Shown here: positions 28,618 through 37,917 of the stretch, one piece after another | Numbering within the stretch: position 1 is the stretch's first letter | Layout of the letters: each line of letters begins with the position of its first letter | Assembly (NCBI GenBank): GCA_049322335.1 | Contig: JBMORL010000095.1 | Location: 16,889 to 80,888 of the forward strand | DNA: 64,000 nt | From: JBMORL01 sp049322335 | GTDB taxonomy: Bacteria > Bacteroidota > Bacteroidia > Flavobacteriales_D > UBA2798 | Direction: 5' to 3' | Translations under genes and position numbers: made by a program | Notes under the pieces: model-generated | Told to the model about the DNA's origin: nothing | Databases searched by the model: none | Seen by the model: only the letters and a program-made list of their open reading frames with translations

Positions 28618-30024
28618 TTGCAGTCCTTATTTTCAAAGGCTGTGAAAAAAAATAATTCAAATTCTGTTTTTTCCGTCTTTCGCCAGGCACTCAGGGGCGA
28701 GGAAACTGATTATACAAAAGGAAGTATTCGTAAAGCGGTTTTTTTGCTGGCTATTCCCATGATTCTTGAGCTGAGCCTGGAAAGTGTTTTTGCTTTGGTA
28801 GACATGTATTTTGTAAGCGGACTGGGTGAAAATGCAATGGCTACAGTGGGTTTAACAGAAACGGCAATTACACTTATTTATTCATTATCTATTGGATTAA
28901 GTATCGCTGCCACAGCTATTGTAGCCAGAAGAATCGGAGAAAAAAATCCGGAGGATGCGGCCGTTGCTGCTGTACAATCCATCCTGATATCGTTTTTTTT
29001 AATTGTGATTATCAGTCTTGCCGGTGTAATTTTTGCAGAAGATATTTTGCGTGCGATGAATGCGGAAGAAGATGTGGTGAAAGAAGGTGCCATTTTCACC
29101 CGAATCATGTTTGGCGGAAGCGCTGCCATTATTTTATTATTTCTTATCAATGGTATTTTCCGCGGGGCAGGAAATGCCGCTATGGCTATGAAAAGTTTGT
29201 GGCTTGCCAGTGGTATCAATATCATTTTATGCCCTGTCTTCATTCATTATTTCGGATTGAAAGGCGCTGCTATTGCCACCGTAATAGGAAGAAGTACAGG
29301 TGTAATTTACCAGTGCTATCATTTGTTCAACGGAAAAGGATTAATTAAAATTACTGCTCAGCATTTTCGCTTTAACGGTGAGATTATAAAAAATATTATC
29401 TCCATTGCTTCACCGGCTACTTTCCAGTTTTTTGTCGCCAGTGGCAGCTGGATCATACTGGCCAGCCTTGTGGCCGATACCGGTGGAACCGATGCATCGG
29501 CAGGTTACCAGGTGGCTGTTCGCAATGTTATTTTCTTTATTCTTCCGGCCTGGGGATTAAGCAATGCAGCCGCTACACTGGTGGGCCAAAATCTTGGTGC
29601 CGGAGAAATTGAACGGGCAGAAAAAAGTGTTATGATAACTGCAAAATACAACGCCATATTTATGGCATTTGTAATGTTGTTATTTATTTTTTGTTCCGAA
29701 CCTATCATAAGAATTTTCAGTGATAAGGAAAATGTAGTGGAATACGGAGCATTATCACTGATGATTTTTGGTACCGGTTATATTTTTTACGGAATAGCCA
29801 TGGTAATGACACAGGCGCTGAATGGTGCCGGAGACACGTGGACACCCACGTGGATCAATATTTTTTGTTTCTGGATAGTGCAGGTTCCGCTGGCCTGGTA
29901 TCTTTCTACTACCGAATGGGGTGTTGGCGGAGTTATTGCAGCCGTTCCCGTTGCTGAAACACTTATAGCGTTAGTCTCTTTCTACTACTTCCGGAAAGGG
30001 AAATGGAAAAAAGTGAAAGTGTGA
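28618..30024 (+). CDS. MATE-family efflux transporter
   Basis: 468 residues with about 12 hydrophobic helices in two halves, as in MATE proteins that export cationic drugs or metabolites in exchange for Na+ or H+. Typical segments: LAIPMILELSLESVFALVDMYFVSGLG in helix 1, a GNAAMAMKSL loop and, in the second half, FPLAWGLSNAAATLVGQNLGAG-like sequence (here LPAWGLSNAAATLVGQNLGAG). No in-frame ATG precedes the first helix; the likely start is TTG at 28618, with a TAATTTCG box just ahead. A cytosolic N-terminal extension of about 35 residues is predicted. Confidence 0.9.
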   Translation: MQSLFSKAVKKNNSNSVFSVFRQALRGEETDYTKGSIRKAVFLLAIPMILELSLESVFALVDMYFVSGLGENAMATVGLTETAITLIYSLSIGLSIAATAIVARRIGEKNPEDAAVAAVQSILISFFLIVIISLAGVIFAEDILRAMNAEEDVVKEGAIFTRIMFGGSAAIILLFLINGIFRGAGNAAMAMKSLWLASGINIILCPVFIHYFGLKGAAIATVIGRSTGVIYQCYHLFNGKGLIKITAQHFRFNGEIIKNIISIASPATFQFFVASGSWIILASLVADTGGTDASAGYQVAVRNVIFFILPAWGLSNAAATLVGQNLGAGEIERAEKSVMITAKYNAIFMAFVMLLFIFCSEPIIRIFSDKENVVEYGALSLMIFGTGYIFYGIAMVMTQALNGAGDTWTPTWINIFCFWIVQVPLAWYLSTTEWGVGGVIAAVPVAETLIALVSFYYFRKGKWKKVKV

Positions 30025-30050
30025 GAGAGATGTTAGACTTGCCACGCGCA

Positions 30051-30257
30051 CTGGCGTGGTGTTAGATGTTAGATGTTAGATGTTAGATGTTAGATGTTAG
30101 ATGTTAGANNNNNNNNNNNNNNNNNNNNNNNNNNNNNNNNNNNNNNNNNNNNNNNNNNNNNNNNNNNNNNNNNNNNNNNNNNNNNNNNNNNNNNNNNNNN
30201 NNNNNNNNTGTTAGATGTTAGATGTTAGATGTTAGATGTTAGATGTTAGATGTTAGA
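30051..30257. repeat. TGTTAGA heptamer tandem repeat interrupted by an assembly gap
   Basis: At least eight copies of TGTTAGA precede and seven follow a run of exactly 100 N (30109-30208), so the true array length is unknown. A single outlying copy at 30034 is split off by a CCACGC..GCGTGG hairpin. No gene is seen in 30025-30779 apart from this array, the REPIN-like element and a terminator. Confidence 0.9.
30109..30208. other. Assembly gap (100 N)
   Basis: A run of exactly 100 N, a conventional placeholder for a gap of unknown size, inside the heptamer array. Confidence 0.97.
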
Positions 30258-30343
30258 ATTGATACGTAATACGTTTATTAGTGTTGTGATAGTTCCAACT
30301 ATTATTAAAAGTAAATTAATATCGTAATCAAAAAGGAATAAGA

Positions 30344-30516
30344 TTTTGCCCCGCTGGGGCAATTTGCTACGGTGAGGATATTGTTAAAAATGTTTGGTGC
30401 CGCTGGCACCGGTATATTTTTTACATATGTTTTTTATTTATATCGCTGGCACCAGAGGTGCCAAACATTTTTAATTATGCCTGTCATTCTACTCCTATTG
30501 CCCCAGCGGGGCAAAA
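30344..30516. repeat. Nested REPIN-like element away from the RAYT gene
   Basis: Outer palindromes TTTTGCCCC-GCT-GGGGCAA (30344-30362) and TTGCCCC-AGC-GGGGCAAAA (30498-30516) are inverted copies. Between them, AAAAATGTTTGGTGCC-GCT-GGCACC (from 30386) and GGCACC-AGA-GGTGCCAAACATTTTT (to 30472) form a second inverted pair. The layout matches the elements at 24.2 kb, about 6 kb away. Confidence 0.87.
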
Positions 30517-30715
30517 CGTTGTTCCCGCGCGCACAGGATTTTATACCGAAGTGAAATTCATCATGGTCTGTTTTTTTTGAAGAATTTCATTTGGCATAAT
30601 ACCAGTTACTGGCCTATTTAATAAATCAGTTTGGTATTATATACGAATGGAAAAAATTTATTGAAAAAATTTGATGAAACGTGTCTTCCAGCTTAACCGG
30701 ATTATTACGAAACAT

Positions 30716-30749
30716 AAAAAACCCTCCTTTACTATAAGCAAAGGAGGGT
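30716..30749 (-). terminator. Terminator of the dcw-yqeY run
   Basis: On the minus strand ACCCTCCTTT pairs perfectly with AAAGGAGGGT around a 9-base loop, followed by six T. It lies about 30 bases past the yqeY stop, the end of the long minus-strand run. Confidence 0.9.
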
Positions 30750-30779
30750 CAACAACAAATCACAACTATGTTTTTACTT

Positions 30780-31226
30780 TTATCCGCCCAGTAATTGTTT
30801 TACGAGTGCGGAGATGATTTTTCCATCGGCTTTTCCCTGTAATTTTCCCATGGCCGGACCCATTACTTTTCCCATATCGGCAGGAGAGCTGGCACCAACA
30901 GAAGCGATCACTTCCTTGATCACCGCCTTAATTTGTTCCTCACTCATCTGCTCGGGCATATATTTTTTGATGATATCGGCCTGGAAAATTTCAGCCTGCT
31001 CAAGATCGGCACGATTCTGCTGTTTATATATTTCAGCCGATTCCATGCGTTGCTTGTACATTTTCTGAAGCATTTTATTTTCTGCTTCCTCGCTCACTTC
31101 ACCTGTGCCTTTGGTTTGTTCCAGGAGAATGGCGGATTTGATTGCGCGCAACGCTTCGAGTTTCTCTTTCTCTTTGGCCAGCATCGCGGCTTTGATGTCG
31201 TTATTTATTTTGTCTGCTAATGACAT
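30780..31226 (-). CDS. yqeY: YqeY/GatB-domain protein
   Basis: 148 residues from the ATG at 31226; a longer start at 31274 would read into the hairpin and is rejected. The family pattern is clear: DIKAAMLAKEKEKLEALRAIKSAI at the N-terminus, EIFQADIIKKYMPEQMSEEQI in the middle and GKVMGPAMGKLQGKADGKIIS at the end. It resembles the tail domain of the GatB amidotransferase and may bind tRNA. In many Bacteroidota it follows ftsZ, as here. A long hairpin separates the two. Confidence 0.93.
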   Translation of the reverse strand: MSLADKINNDIKAAMLAKEKEKLEALRAIKSAILLEQTKGTGEVSEEAENKMLQKMYKQRMESAEIYKQQNRADLEQAEIFQADIIKKYMPEQMSEEQIKAVIKEVIASVGASSPADMGKVMGPAMGKLQGKADGKIISALVKQLLGG

Positions 31227-31253
31227 GTTGGAAGTTTTAAGGTTGAAGGTTAC

Positions 31254-31285
31254 AAATTTGAAGGTTTTTTTCAACCTTCAAATTT
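31254..31285. repeat. Perfect 13-bp hairpin between ftsZ and yqeY
   Basis: AAATTTGAAGGTT at 31254-31266 pairs with AACCTTCAAATTT at 31273-31285 around six bases. No T-run follows on the minus strand, so it looks like an mRNA processing or stability element rather than a full terminator. Confidence 0.7.
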
Positions 31286-31304
31286 ATAACTTTTCAACGG
31301 TTGT

Positions 31305-33251
31305 TTAGTCTACGTTGTCGTGTAAAAATGAATTATTCGACTTTAATCCTGAGTTTTTGTTCCCGTTCTCATCGGTTTCTTCGTTTACCGAAAATTTGGA
31401 AACGGAAGATTCAGAAGAATGTTTGGCATCATTCAACTCAATATTCCTTCGGATATAAGCCGGCTGATTCTCCAGGTCGTTTAAACCGGTTGGAGTTTTC
31501 AGTTTCATGCTCAGTTCCTTGATACGTTGCAAACGTTCGTTGGCCAGTTTCTGTTGTTCATCCAGCGTAAGTTTTTTATCTGAATTATCTTCCGAAACAG
31601 AATTGTTTGCGTTGCTGAACAATGTAGTTTGCTCTTTTATTTCAGAAAGCTCGGGCTTGGACTGCTGCATTTCCGATTTCACCTGGTTGATGCTGTTGGA
31701 AAGAGGATTTTCTGATTTGGTTTCAGCTTTTGTTTCTTCTTCATCCAACACCAGCCAGTGTCGGATAATTTTTTTCTCTTCCGCTACCGGCTCCACTTTG
31801 GGTTGTTCAGAAATAATTTCCTGTTTTGGCAATTCCGCAACAGGCTCTGCTTTGGGAAGCTCAGTCACTATTTCTTTTTTCGGCTCTTCAGCAATAATCT
31901 CAGGCTGTTTCCATTCAGCAACCGGTTCTTCCTGTAGTTCTTCCGTTTTCTCTTCTTTTAATTCCCAACTGCTTTCGTTTACCACTATCACAGGTTTTTC
32001 TTCTACCGGCTCTTCTTTGGTGACAAGAGTGGGTTCAGTGATTTCCTGCTTATTGAGAAACTCAATAGCCGACTGGATAATCTCTTCTTTTTTCTCTTCA
32101 GCAACAGGAGTAGTTTCTGCTGACTTCAGGTAAGGTTCTTCTGCTTTAGCTTCTTCTGTGAAAGACTTTGACTCTAACGCAGATGACATTTGAGTAGGAG
32201 AAGATATCGGCTGGGTAATCATTACCGGTTTTTCGTCATTCAGGTGCAACACTTTCTTTTCGGGCATTTTTGCAATGACTCCGGTTTCGGGAGAACGGTT
32301 AAATCCGGTAGCAATTACAGTAACAGCTACTTTATCCCCGAGTGTTTCATCAAATCCATGTCCCCAGATTACATCCGCTGAAGAACCTGCTTCTTCCTGA
32401 ATAAAATCGGTGATTTCAGAAATCTCGTCCATGGTCACTTCCTGTGTTCCATAAGTAATATTGAGCAATACAAATTTTGCTCCTGTTATATTATTGTCGT
32501 TGAGGAGTGGTGACGCCAGTGCTTTTTCAACGGCTACACGTGCGCGGTTATCTCCTTCTGCAGAAGCAGATCCCATGATGGCCACACCGCTGTCTTTAAG
32601 TACTGTGTTTACGTCATTAAAGTCAACGTTGATCAATCCTGTTACTGAAATCATTTCGGCAATACCACGGGCTGCGGTATTCAGCACTTCATCGGCATTG
32701 GAAAATGCAGAAGCAAGAGTGAGGTTACCATACATCTCGCGAAGTTTGTCGTTGTTGATCACCAGCAATGTGTCTACTGATTTTCTCATGATCTCAATTC
32801 CATCATCGGCCTGTACTCTTCTTTTCTTTCCTTCAAACTGAAAAGGAAGAGTAACAATTCCTACCGTGAGAATTCCCATTTCTTTGGCTACCTGTGCAAT
32901 TACAGGGGCAGCACCGGTTCCGGTTCCGCCACCCATTCCTGCTGTGATGAACACCATGCGGGTGTTGTTGCCAAGAAGAGTTTTAATTTCTTCGATATTT
33001 TCTATCGCAGCGTTACGTCCTACTTCAGGAATCGCACCTGCTCCCAATCCCTGCGTAAGGCTAAGGCCCAACTGGATTTTTGTAGGGACAGGACTAATTT
33101 GTAACGACTGGTTGTCGGTGTTGCAAATAATGAAGTCAACACCTTTGATCTGTTGCTTGAACATATAGTTCACAGCATTAGATCCGCCTCCTCCCACACC
33201 AATCACTTTGATGATGGAAGAGGAATCTTTGGGCATTTCGAACTTTAACAT
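31305..33251 (-). CDS. ftsZ: Cell division protein FtsZ
   Basis: 648 residues, longer than the roughly 380 of E. coli because of an unstructured C-terminal half. The tubulin-like GTPase core has VIGVGGGGSNAVNYM near residue 20, GGGTGTG at 107-113 and the NVDFNDV loop that completes GTP hydrolysis. From about residue 330 the chain is rich in E, P, K and V repeats (AEPKKEI, PVAEWKQPE) and is probably a flexible linker. The partner-binding peptide is PAYIRRN at about 597-603, followed by 45 further residues. It polymerises into the division ring. The gene lies 153 bases (with a gap) after ftsA. Confidence 0.98.
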   Translation of the reverse strand: MLKFEMPKDSSSIIKVIGVGGGGSNAVNYMFKQQIKGVDFIICNTDNQSLQISPVPTKIQLGLSLTQGLGAGAIPEVGRNAAIENIEEIKTLLGNNTRMVFITAGMGGGTGTGAAPVIAQVAKEMGILTVGIVTLPFQFEGKKRRVQADDGIEIMRKSVDTLLVINNDKLREMYGNLTLASAFSNADEVLNTAARGIAEMISVTGLINVDFNDVNTVLKDSGVAIMGSASAEGDNRARVAVEKALASPLLNDNNITGAKFVLLNITYGTQEVTMDEISEITDFIQEEAGSSADVIWGHGFDETLGDKVAVTVIATGFNRSPETGVIAKMPEKKVLHLNDEKPVMITQPISSPTQMSSALESKSFTEEAKAEEPYLKSAETTPVAEEKKEEIIQSAIEFLNKQEITEPTLVTKEEPVEEKPVIVVNESSWELKEEKTEELQEEPVAEWKQPEIIAEEPKKEIVTELPKAEPVAELPKQEIISEQPKVEPVAEEKKIIRHWLVLDEEETKAETKSENPLSNSINQVKSEMQQSKPELSEIKEQTTLFSNANNSVSEDNSDKKLTLDEQQKLANERLQRIKELSMKLKTPTGLNDLENQPAYIRRNIELNDAKHSSESSVSKFSVNEETDENGNKNSGLKSNNSFLHDNVD

Positions 33252-33258
33252 AGTTGTA

Positions 33259-33400
33259 GTTGTTTGTTTATTGTTTGTTGTTTGTTGTTNNNNNNNNNNN
33301 NNNNNNNNNNNNNNNNNNNNNNNNNNNNNNNNNNNNNNNNNNNNNNNNNNNNNNNNNNNNNNNNNNNNNNNNNNNNNNNNNNNNNNNNNGTTTGTAGTTT
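33259..33400. repeat. TTGTTTG heptamer repeat and 100-N gap between ftsA and ftsZ
   Basis: TTGTTTG-like units precede a run of exactly 100 N (33290-33389) and a GTTTGTAG remnant follows. As at 30.1 kb, the assembly breaks inside a heptamer array. The ftsA stop and ftsZ start lie outside the gap. Confidence 0.85.
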
Positions 33401-33404
33401 CGGG

Positions 33405-34673
33405 TTAGTCAATATCTTCCTCAAAGAAATTTTTGCTTCGCGAGAAGAATTTTTCGAAGAAAGAGCCTTTGGTCTTCTGCGAATGTGTTTTGATGGTTTT
33501 TTTCTGTGCGCGTTGCTGTCTGTCGTATTTTTCGAATCCTTTTAAAACAAGTCCCACGCCAGTTGCATATAACGGGCTGGTAACTTCGTCTGCTCCTTTT
33601 GAAAGATGTTCGGTGGGATAACCAACGCGCGTATCCATTCCTGTGATGTATTCGAACAGCTGCGAGATATGTTTCAGTTGCGAACCGCCACCGGTAACAA
33701 CGATTCCGCCAATGAGTTTTTTCTCGTAGCCTGAATTTTTTATTTCGTAGTAAACGTGTTCCACAATTTCTTCCATTCTCGCCTGAATAATGGAAGCAAG
33801 GTTGCGAACTGAAATTTCTTTCGGGTCGCGGCCGCGTAATCCGGGAATACAAACGATCTCGTTGGCCTGGCTTTCACTGGCCAGTGCGCTTCCGAATTTT
33901 ATTTTCAGCAATTCGGCCTGTTTGGAGATGATGGTGCAACCTTCCTTGATGTCTTCGGTGATCACATTTCCACCGAAAGGAATTACAGCTGTGTGGCGGA
34001 TGATTCCATCCTGGAAAATAGCGATGTCGGTTGTTCCACCACCAATATCCACCAGCACCACACCTGCTTCTTTTTCTTCCTGGCTCAGCACCGATTCGCT
34101 GGAAGCTAACGGTTCGAGGATTAGTTCATCCACTTCCAAACCTGCTTTGGCTACACACTTGTGAATGTTTTTGGCCGCAGCGATTTGTCCGCTGATAATA
34201 TGGAAATTTGCTTCGAGACGGATACCCGACATACCGATGGGGTCTTTAATTCCCTGTTCGTTGTCTACAATGTATTCCTGCGGCAACACGTGAATAATTT
34301 CTTCACCGGGTTGCATTACCAGTTTATACATGTTTTCAACAAGGGCATCAATGTCGGTTTGACTGATTTCCTCGTCCATCGAATTGCGGGTGTGAATACC
34401 GCGGTGCTGCATACTTTTTATATGCTGGCCCGCAATGCCCACGTTCACCACGTTAATTTCCACTCCCGATTTTCGTGAGGCTTCTTCTACCGCCAGTTTG
34501 ATGGATTGAACGGTTTTTTCGATGTTGGAAACAACACCGCGCGTTACGCCTACCGATTCAGATTTTCCTACTCCGAGGATTTCAATCTTTCCATGTTCGT
34601 TTTTGCGGCCAACCAGGCAGGCGATTTTGGTTGTTCCGATGTCGAGTCCGACAATGATTTCCGGTGATTCCAT
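33405..34673 (-). CDS. ftsA: Cell division protein FtsA
   Basis: 422 residues. Actin-like ATPase that ties FtsZ to the membrane. Phosphate-1 motif VGLDIGTTKIACLVG at residues 8-22, the 1C domain region, phosphate-2 VVLVDIGGGTTDIAIF and the adenosine motif GGIVVTGGGSQLKHI are conserved. The C-terminus ends in an amphipathic FFEKFFSRSKNFFEE helix suited to membrane binding. The gene follows ftsQ with a 5-base gap. Confidence 0.97.
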   Translation of the reverse strand: MESPEIIVGLDIGTTKIACLVGRKNEHGKIEILGVGKSESVGVTRGVVSNIEKTVQSIKLAVEEASRKSGVEINVVNVGIAGQHIKSMQHRGIHTRNSMDEEISQTDIDALVENMYKLVMQPGEEIIHVLPQEYIVDNEQGIKDPIGMSGIRLEANFHIISGQIAAAKNIHKCVAKAGLEVDELILEPLASSESVLSQEEKEAGVVLVDIGGGTTDIAIFQDGIIRHTAVIPFGGNVITEDIKEGCTIISKQAELLKIKFGSALASESQANEIVCIPGLRGRDPKEISVRNLASIIQARMEEIVEHVYYEIKNSGYEKKLIGGIVVTGGGSQLKHISQLFEYITGMDTRVGYPTEHLSKGADEVTSPLYATGVGLVLKGFEKYDRQQRAQKKTIKTHSQKTKGSFFEKFFSRSKNFFEEDID

Positions 34674-34678
34674 AGTTT

Positions 34679-35464
34679 TTATTTTTTAGAACAGACAATT
34701 TGGTTTTTGTACTTGAGATTTATAGTGTCGTATTGATTCCATCCTGTTTTTTTTATTCCTTCCCTGTAAAACAACTTCAGCTTATTGAATTTTTCTTCCA
34801 TCATTTCCGTATCACCAAAAACGATGCGGTGATCACCTACCACGGGAACCAGTTCCATTTCTCCGTAGCGGTTAAAATAAATTTCCTGCACCTGCGCACT
34901 CCAAAAGGGATCGTTGCTGATAAATTTTGCCATTTTATATACATCATCCGTTTTGAATGATTTTCTCAATGTAGTATCAAAAGCAATTTCTTCGGCACTG
35001 ATATCCACTTCGGGTTCACTGATGTATCCGTTTACTACAATTACCCTCGGAGAATAATTTCCTGACACCGGCATCTGGTAACCTTTTTCATCGAGATAAA
35101 AATTTCTTCCGTTGAGGTTGATAATTCTTACGATGGGTTTGCGCTGCGCAATGCGAACTCCCACAGTGCCATCAATGGTTTTGTATACTTCTGCCTTTTC
35201 AATTTCGGCCAGTTTTGTAATATTTTCTTCTATGCCTGCAATATCAATATCACTCATCTTTAATCCTATCGGGTATAAATGATTTCTTTTCATTCGTTCT
35301 TCTATATCTTCTTTGGTGATAAAGTACATTCCGTTGGAATAATCCACATGTATTTCCACCTTTTTGCATTCGGTATTTCCCTGTGAATTGCTTACAAATC
35401 CAAGCAACACCAGTGTACCCAGGCACATGATTATCCAAAAGGTGATATGTATAATTCGTTTCAT
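34679..35464 (-). CDS. ftsQ: Cell division protein FtsQ
   Basis: 261 residues. One N-terminal membrane helix (IIHITFWIIMCLGTLVLLGFV), then a periplasmic POTRA-like part (ITKEDIEERMKRN, EIEKAEVYKTIDGTVGVRIAQRKPIVRI) and a beta domain with FYLDEKGYQMPVS. Length and order match Bacteroidota FtsQ, which links early and late division proteins. It overlaps murC by 4 bases and precedes ftsA by 5. Confidence 0.92.
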   Translation of the reverse strand: MKRIIHITFWIIMCLGTLVLLGFVSNSQGNTECKKVEIHVDYSNGMYFITKEDIEERMKRNHLYPIGLKMSDIDIAGIEENITKLAEIEKAEVYKTIDGTVGVRIAQRKPIVRIINLNGRNFYLDEKGYQMPVSGNYSPRVIVVNGYISEPEVDISAEEIAFDTTLRKSFKTDDVYKMAKFISNDPFWSAQVQEIYFNRYGEMELVPVVGDHRIVFGDTEMMEEKFNKLKLFYREGIKKTGWNQYDTINLKYKNQIVCSKK

Positions 35465-36807
35465 TTTTTATTTAACCATTCTTTTTTTACCGGCTCCGGC
35501 AATCCATCTATATCTCCTGCGCCCATCATCAGCACTACTTCCCAGTTGTTGTTGCCGGCTTCTTTTATCAGTTCTTCTTTTGTCAATCGTTTTTTTTTTA
35601 CCAGTTTCATTTTATCCAGCAGTAATTGAGAAGTTACTCCTTCAATAGGCAATTCTCTTGCGGGATAGATATCGAGAAGGATAGCTTCATCCAGCTGATC
35701 CAGCACTTGTGCAAATTCATTGGCAAAATCGCGGGTACGGGAGAACAGGTGAGGTTGAAATACACCTGTGATCTTTTTACCCGGAAATAATTCGTGTGCT
35801 GCATGTATTGCCGCTTTCAGTTCTTCAGGGTGATGAGCATAATCATCAATCATCACTTTTCCTTCTTCCCTCAGAATAATTTCAAATCTTCTCTTTATTC
35901 CTTTAAATCCTTCCAATGCCTTTCTTATTCCTTCTTCTGTTGCACCAAATTCAAGTGCCAGTGAAATAGCTGCTGTAGCATTCGATACGTTATGCCGTCC
36001 GGGCATGGCAAATTTCAGGTGATCTATGTTTGCTTTCTCCCCACAATAATCAAAAACAAAATATCCATTTTCCACACGGATATTTTTTGCCTGGTTTTTT
36101 CCTTTTTCCAGTCCATAGGTGGAAGTAAAAATATTTTTATTCATCTTCACAGGTAATCCATCATTGTAAATTACTTTTCCGTTGGGTTGTGCCTGGTTTA
36201 CAAATTCATTATATGATTTCCTCATATTTTCTGCGTCACCGTAAATTTCAAGATGATCGGGGTCCATGGCGGTTATGATAATTCCTGATGGATGAAGATG
36301 AAGGAAAGACCGATCGTATTCATCGGCTTCCACTACCACAACGGAAGAATTTCCTTCCATATAATTAGTATTGTAGTTCACTGCAATTCCTCCCAGGAAA
36401 GCTGTGCAATCTACTCCCGATGATTTTAAAATATGAGCCAGCAAAGTAGTAGTGGTGGTTTTTCCATGAGTTCCGGCTACCGCAAGGCAGGTAGCATTAC
36501 GGCTGATGAGTCCGAGTACTTCGGCACGTTTTGCAATTTTTACTCCTTTTTGAATAAAATAATTCAATTCATTATGTTCTTTTGGAATGGCAGGAGTAAA
36601 TACAACATAGTCAATACTTCCGTCAAGCAAGCCGGGATCATCTGTGTAATGAATATTCATTCCTTCTTTTTCCAATTGCCGGGTGAGTACAGAAGGTGTT
36701 TTATCATACCCCGAAACGGTAATTCCTTTTTTATGGAAATACCTTGCCAGGGCGCTCATTCCTATTCCGCCTATACCGATGAAAAATATATGTTTTATGT
36801 TCTCCAT
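35461..36807 (-). CDS. murC: UDP-N-acetylmuramate-L-alanine ligase
   Basis: 448 residues. Adds L-Ala to UDP-MurNAc with ATP. The N-terminal FFIGIGGIGMSALARYFHKKG, the ATP loop AGTHGKTTTTTLLAHI, the EADEYDRSFLHLHP block and the late DDYAHHPEELKA motif identify MurC specifically. It starts directly beside the murG stop and overlaps ftsQ by 4 bases. Confidence 0.98.
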   Translation of the reverse strand: MENIKHIFFIGIGGIGMSALARYFHKKGITVSGYDKTPSVLTRQLEKEGMNIHYTDDPGLLDGSIDYVVFTPAIPKEHNELNYFIQKGVKIAKRAEVLGLISRNATCLAVAGTHGKTTTTTLLAHILKSSGVDCTAFLGGIAVNYNTNYMEGNSSVVVVEADEYDRSFLHLHPSGIIITAMDPDHLEIYGDAENMRKSYNEFVNQAQPNGKVIYNDGLPVKMNKNIFTSTYGLEKGKNQAKNIRVENGYFVFDYCGEKANIDHLKFAMPGRHNVSNATAAISLALEFGATEEGIRKALEGFKGIKRRFEIILREEGKVMIDDYAHHPEELKAAIHAAHELFPGKKITGVFQPHLFSRTRDFANEFAQVLDQLDEAILLDIYPARELPIEGVTSQLLLDKMKLVKKKRLTKEELIKEAGNNNWEVVLMMGAGDIDGLPEPVKKEWLNKK

Positions 36808-37917
36808 TCAGTTTACAAGATCAAAAATTACGCTGGCAATGGCATCTGCAGAATTTGTAAATCCCATTCCCGTTATATTATTTTTCAGCTGATCGCATTT
36901 TGTCTGATCATTCATCAGTTCCATTACTTTGGCGGGCAAACTATTTTTTGCTTCGGCATCTTTCACCAGCACGGCTGCGTTATGGTTTACCAGCGCCATT
37001 GCGTTTTTTGTCTGGTGGTCTTCGGCAACGTTTGGCGAAGGAACAAGAATTACCGGTTTTTTCACCAGGCACAATTCGGAAATAGCAATAGCGCCTGCAC
37101 GTGAAATCACCACATCGGCCATTGCATAACCCAGATCCATTTTCGTAATAAAATCGTATACCCTTATATTTTTTGCCGCTGAGTTCTCCACGGTTTTTTT
37201 TGCTTCTTCAAAATAATTTTTTCCGGTTTGCCAGATCAGTTGAACGTCTTGTTGTTTAAAATTCTCTATACCCGCTTTTATCGCTTCGTTGATTGTTTTT
37301 GCTCCCAGGCTTCCCCCCACAACAAGAATGGTTTTTTTATTGGCATCCAGCTGAAAAAATTCTGCAGCGCGTGCTTTCTTTCCTTCCAGTTGCACCACTT
37401 CTTCACGAACGGGATTACCGGTTAGCACCAGTTTTTCTTTCGGAAACCACTTGTCCAGCCCGTCATACGCCACACATATTTTATTTACTTTTTCAGCGAG
37501 CAACTTATTTGTTTTTCCGGGAAATGAATTTTGTTCCTGTATTACCGATGGAATTTTTTTTCCTGTGGCTACTTTCAGTAATGGCCCGCTGGCATATCCT
37601 CCTACTCCCACCACTACATCTGGTTTAAATTCTTGGATCATCTTTTTTGCTTTCGACAAACTGTTCATCAGGTTCCATGCAAATGAAAACCATTTGGCGG
37701 TGAACAGGGTGCGGGGCATCCCGGTTATTTTCAACCCGATTATTTTGTATCCGGCAGCAGGAACTTTTTCCATTTCCATTCGTCCTTCAGCACCTACAAA
37801 CATTATATCGAGTGACGCATCTCTTTTTTTCAGTGCATTGGCAATTGCAATAGCCGGAAAAATATGTCCGCCTGTTCCGCCTCCGCTTATCATTACTTTA
37901 CGCAACGGCATATTCAC
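36808..37917 (-). CDS. murG: UDP-GlcNAc transferase MurG
   Basis: 369 residues from ATG 37917, or from the ATG at 37911 (MPLRKVMISGG). GISGGGTGGH-type start (MISGGGTGGHIFPAIAIANAL), VGVGGYASGP, IQEQNSFPGKTNKLL, VVGGSLGAKTINEAI and SRAGAIAISEL near the UDP site are all present. It makes lipid II from lipid I on the inner membrane face. The start overlaps the ftsW end by up to 20 bases. Confidence 0.98.
   Translation of the reverse strand: MNMPLRKVMISGGGTGGHIFPAIAIANALKKRDASLDIMFVGAEGRMEMEKVPAAGYKIIGLKITGMPRTLFTAKWFSFAWNLMNSLSKAKKMIQEFKPDVVVGVGGYASGPLLKVATGKKIPSVIQEQNSFPGKTNKLLAEKVNKICVAYDGLDKWFPKEKLVLTGNPVREEVVQLEGKKARAAEFFQLDANKKTILVVGGSLGAKTINEAIKAGIENFKQQDVQLIWQTGKNYFEEAKKTVENSAAKNIRVYDFITKMDLGYAMADVVISRAGAIAISELCLVKKPVILVPSPNVAEDHQTKNAMALVNHNAAVLVKDAEAKNSLPAKVMELMNDQTKCDQLKNNITGMGFTNSADAIASVIFDLVN

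Noticed and set aside
33208..33545. Frames crossing the second N gap
   Set aside because: They include a run of unknown residues and overlap ftsA and ftsZ on the other strand.
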